Below, piece by piece: positions 4,473 through 5,285 of a stretch of DNA of 5,285 nt. The position numbers and the translations under genes were made by a program. The notes below the pieces were generated by a model. The model made no database searches. It was given only the letters and a program-made list of their open reading frames with translations, and was not told where the DNA came from. This DNA is from Chloroflexota bacterium (GTDB taxonomy: Bacteria; Chloroflexota; Dormibacteria; Dormibacterales; Dormibacteraceae), in NCBI GenBank assembly GCA_005880175.1, contig VBJR01000084.1:1-5285 (forward strand), given 5' to 3'. Numbering within the stretch: position 1 is the stretch's first letter; each line of letters starts with the position of its first letter.

Positions 4473-4922
4473 TCAGCGGCGGACGAGCCTGCGGGTGACC
4501 GCCTGGAGGCTGTCCTCGAGCCGCCGGCAGGCCTCCAGCCGCTCCTCCAGCTCGCGGATGCGCTCCTGGAGCTGCCGGTTCTCGACCTGCAGCCGATCGG
4601 CGTCGGTGATCTCCGCCTGGTCGCCCAGGATCACCCAGTCCGCGGGCCGCAGCGGTGGCCGGGTGCCGTTGAGCCAGCGCGTCTGGAGCGTGCCCCGGCT
4701 GCTCTTGCCGAACACGCCGTACAGCGCCCGCATCTCGGACGGCGTCGGGATGCGCTCGCCCGACTTGACAGCCATGAGATCGGTGAGACGCCAGCCCATC
4801 AGCCGGCAGAGCTGTTCGTCGTCGACGGAGGCGTGGCGCTGCGCGGTCTCGATCCGCTCCGGCAGCCGGCGCACCTCGCGCGTCTCCAGGTCACGCATGC
4901 CCCTGATGCGAGCCACCGACAT
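4473..4922 (-). CDS. XRE-like helix-turn-helix protein with C-terminal coiled coil
   Basis: A 149-residue protein I cannot assign to a named family. Residues about 33-72 read like a Cro/C1-type helix-turn-helix: an EQLCRLMGW helix, a short turn, TDLMAVKSGERIPTPSEMRAL, then a final helix ending GVFG. The G-x-R-x-P spacing is the familiar XRE signature. The first 30 residues are basic. Residues about 105-145 form a heptad-rich coiled coil (LQVENRQLQERIRELEERLE), suggesting dimerisation. The tail is basic (RRLVRR). The middle has a W-x-N-G-x-R segment near 83-88. ATG 4922 is preferred over GTG 4994 because the longer N-terminus is Gly/Ala/Pro-rich and looks non-coding, and CACTAT lies 6 nt before 4922. 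It is divergent from the E1 beta gene and directly upstream of the kinase operon, so it might regulate either one; neither is shown. Confidence 0.75.
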   Translation of the reverse strand: MSVARIRGMRDLETREVRRLPERIETAQRHASVDDEQLCRLMGWRLTDLMAVKSGERIPTPSEMRALYGVFGKSSRGTLQTRWLNGTRPPLRPADWVILGDQAEITDADRLQVENRQLQERIRELEERLEACRRLEDSLQAVTRRLVRR

Positions 4923-4928
4923 CGGTGA

Positions 4929-4934
4929 ATAGTG
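4929..4934 (-). promoter_or_regulatory. Candidate -10 hexamer for the XRE-like gene (leaderless)
   Basis: Minus-strand CACTAT (4934-4929) keeps A2, A5 and T6 of TATAAT and ends 6 nt before ATG 4922. No -35 or Shine-Dalgarno is visible. The match is weak alone; it is supported mainly by the repeated 6-7-nt spacing at other genes here. Confidence 0.3.
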
Positions 4935-4975
4935 TGCCAAATCGCCAGGCCGCGCATGCGCACCACCCGGGTCGC

Positions 4976-4996
4976 CCGTGGCCGCGGACCCCACGG
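4976..4996. promoter_or_regulatory. Inverted repeat, candidate operator before the E1 beta gene
   Basis: CCGTGG (4976-4981), 9-nt spacer, CCACGG (4991-4996). It ends 2 bp before the candidate -10 TATCCT, so the left arm falls where a -35 would be. A protein bound here should block or control that promoter. Six-base GC arms can occur by chance in such DNA. The divergent XRE-like protein is a natural candidate ligand. Confidence 0.3.
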
Positions 4997-4998
4997 AC

Positions 4999-5004
4999 TA
5001 TCCT
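4999..5004 (+). promoter_or_regulatory. Candidate -10 hexamer for the E1 beta gene
   Basis: TATCCT (4 of 6 against TATAAT, with T1, A2, T3 and T6) lies 11 nt before GTG 5016, so transcription would start only about 4-6 nt before the codon. There is no Shine-Dalgarno and no -35 consensus. Confidence 0.42.
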
Positions 5005-5015
5005 GTTCCGCGCAC

Positions 5016-5285
5016 GTGGTCACCCAGGTCACCGCCGAGGTCAACTACCTGGAAGCGGTTCGCGCGGCACTGGAGGACGAGCTTACGGACGACCCCCGCG
5101 TCGTGCTGCTCGGCGAGGACATCGGGGCCCTGGGCGGCGCGTTCCGGGCCACGGCGGGCCTCCTGGAGCGGTTCGGCGAGCGCCGCGTCATCGACACGCC
5201 GCTGGCGGAGGCCGCCATCGTCGGGGCGGCGATCGGCATGGCGGTGCGGGGCATGCGGCCGATCGCGGAGCTCCAGTTCGCCGAC
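5016..5285 (+). CDS. 2-oxoacid dehydrogenase E1 component, beta subunit (partial, 5' end)
   Basis: The first 90 residues of a thiamine-diphosphate-dependent transketolase-type E1 beta subunit (pyruvate or branched-chain 2-oxoacid dehydrogenase), which works with E1 alpha to decarboxylate a 2-oxoacid and pass the acyl group to E2. Visible family motifs are NYLEAVRAAL (10-19), VVLLGEDIG (29-37), GGAFRAT.GL (40-49), FGERRVIDTPLAE (53-65), GAAIGMAVRGMRPIAELQF (70-88). Glu65, in TPLAE, is the conserved residue that contacts and activates the thiamine ring in this family. GTG 5016 is the only in-frame start near the N-terminus. E1 beta usually follows E1 alpha, but here it leads its transcription unit, opposite the XRE-like gene across 93 bp. 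Branched-chain versus pyruvate specificity cannot be told from this part. Confidence 0.92.
   Translation, partial: MVTQVTAEVNYLEAVRAALEDELTDDPRVVLLGEDIGALGGAFRATAGLLERFGERRVIDTPLAEAAIVGAAIGMAVRGMRPIAELQFAD

Noticed and set aside
3390..4928. Long plus-strand open frame antisense to the kinase and the XRE-like gene
   Set aside because: It runs through two minus-strand genes and the intergenic promoter region with no motif; stop codons are simply rare at this GC.

Overview
The window is very GC-rich DNA (roughly 70-75% by eye, with strong G/C preference at third codon positions). It most resembles a high-GC actinobacterium. A DUF2277 protein, a DUF6328 membrane protein, a DHRS1-type SDR and an ACAD10/11-type kinase plus acyl-CoA dehydrogenase set suggest a soil or environmental lineage, possibly Thermoleophilia or Acidimicrobiia. 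That placement is an impression, not a computed result. Nothing looks mobile: there are no insertion sequences, tRNAs, rRNAs or CRISPR repeats, and codon use is uniform.

Layout, left to right. (1) Positions 1-52, minus strand: the first 17 codons of a secreted or membrane protein that runs off the left edge. (2) Positions 117-983, plus: an NADP-type short-chain dehydrogenase of the DHRS1-like group. (3) Positions 934-1455, minus: a four-helix DUF6328 membrane protein whose 3' end overlaps the SDR 3' end by 50 bp. (4) Positions 1483-1746, plus: a small DUF2277 protein, divergent from the DUF6328 gene across a gap of only about 27 bp. (5) Positions 4277 down to 1751, minus: a tightly coupled three-gene operon of APH-fold kinase, DUF6285 small protein and acyl-CoA dehydrogenase, with 4-nt and 1-nt overlaps between genes. 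(6) Positions 4278-4472: a 195-bp intergenic region holding a good distal promoter, a hairpin and several G-runs. (7) Positions 4922-4473, minus: a small XRE-like DNA-binding protein with a C-terminal coiled coil. (8) Positions 5016-5285, plus: the start of a 2-oxoacid dehydrogenase E1 beta subunit that runs off the right edge, divergent from the XRE-like gene.

The central system is the kinase/DUF6285/ACAD operon. Its gene order and content match the LvaA-LvaB-LvaC logic known from levulinate (4-hydroxyvaleryl-CoA) catabolism. In that pathway a 4-hydroxyacyl-CoA is phosphorylated by an APH-fold kinase with a small partner protein, and an acyl-CoA-dehydrogenase-fold enzyme then removes the phosphate so the acid can enter beta-oxidation. 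The mammalian fused proteins ACAD10 and ACAD11 follow the same principle. Here it is inferred from gene content. The flanking SDR and 2-oxoacid dehydrogenase would fit a catabolic acyl-CoA neighbourhood, but no shared regulation is visible.

A second theme is promoter architecture. Several transcription-unit-leading genes have a TAnnnT-like -10 hexamer only 6-7 nt before the start codon and no Shine-Dalgarno sequence, which suggests leaderless transcripts. Genes inside the operon instead rely on stop/start overlap.
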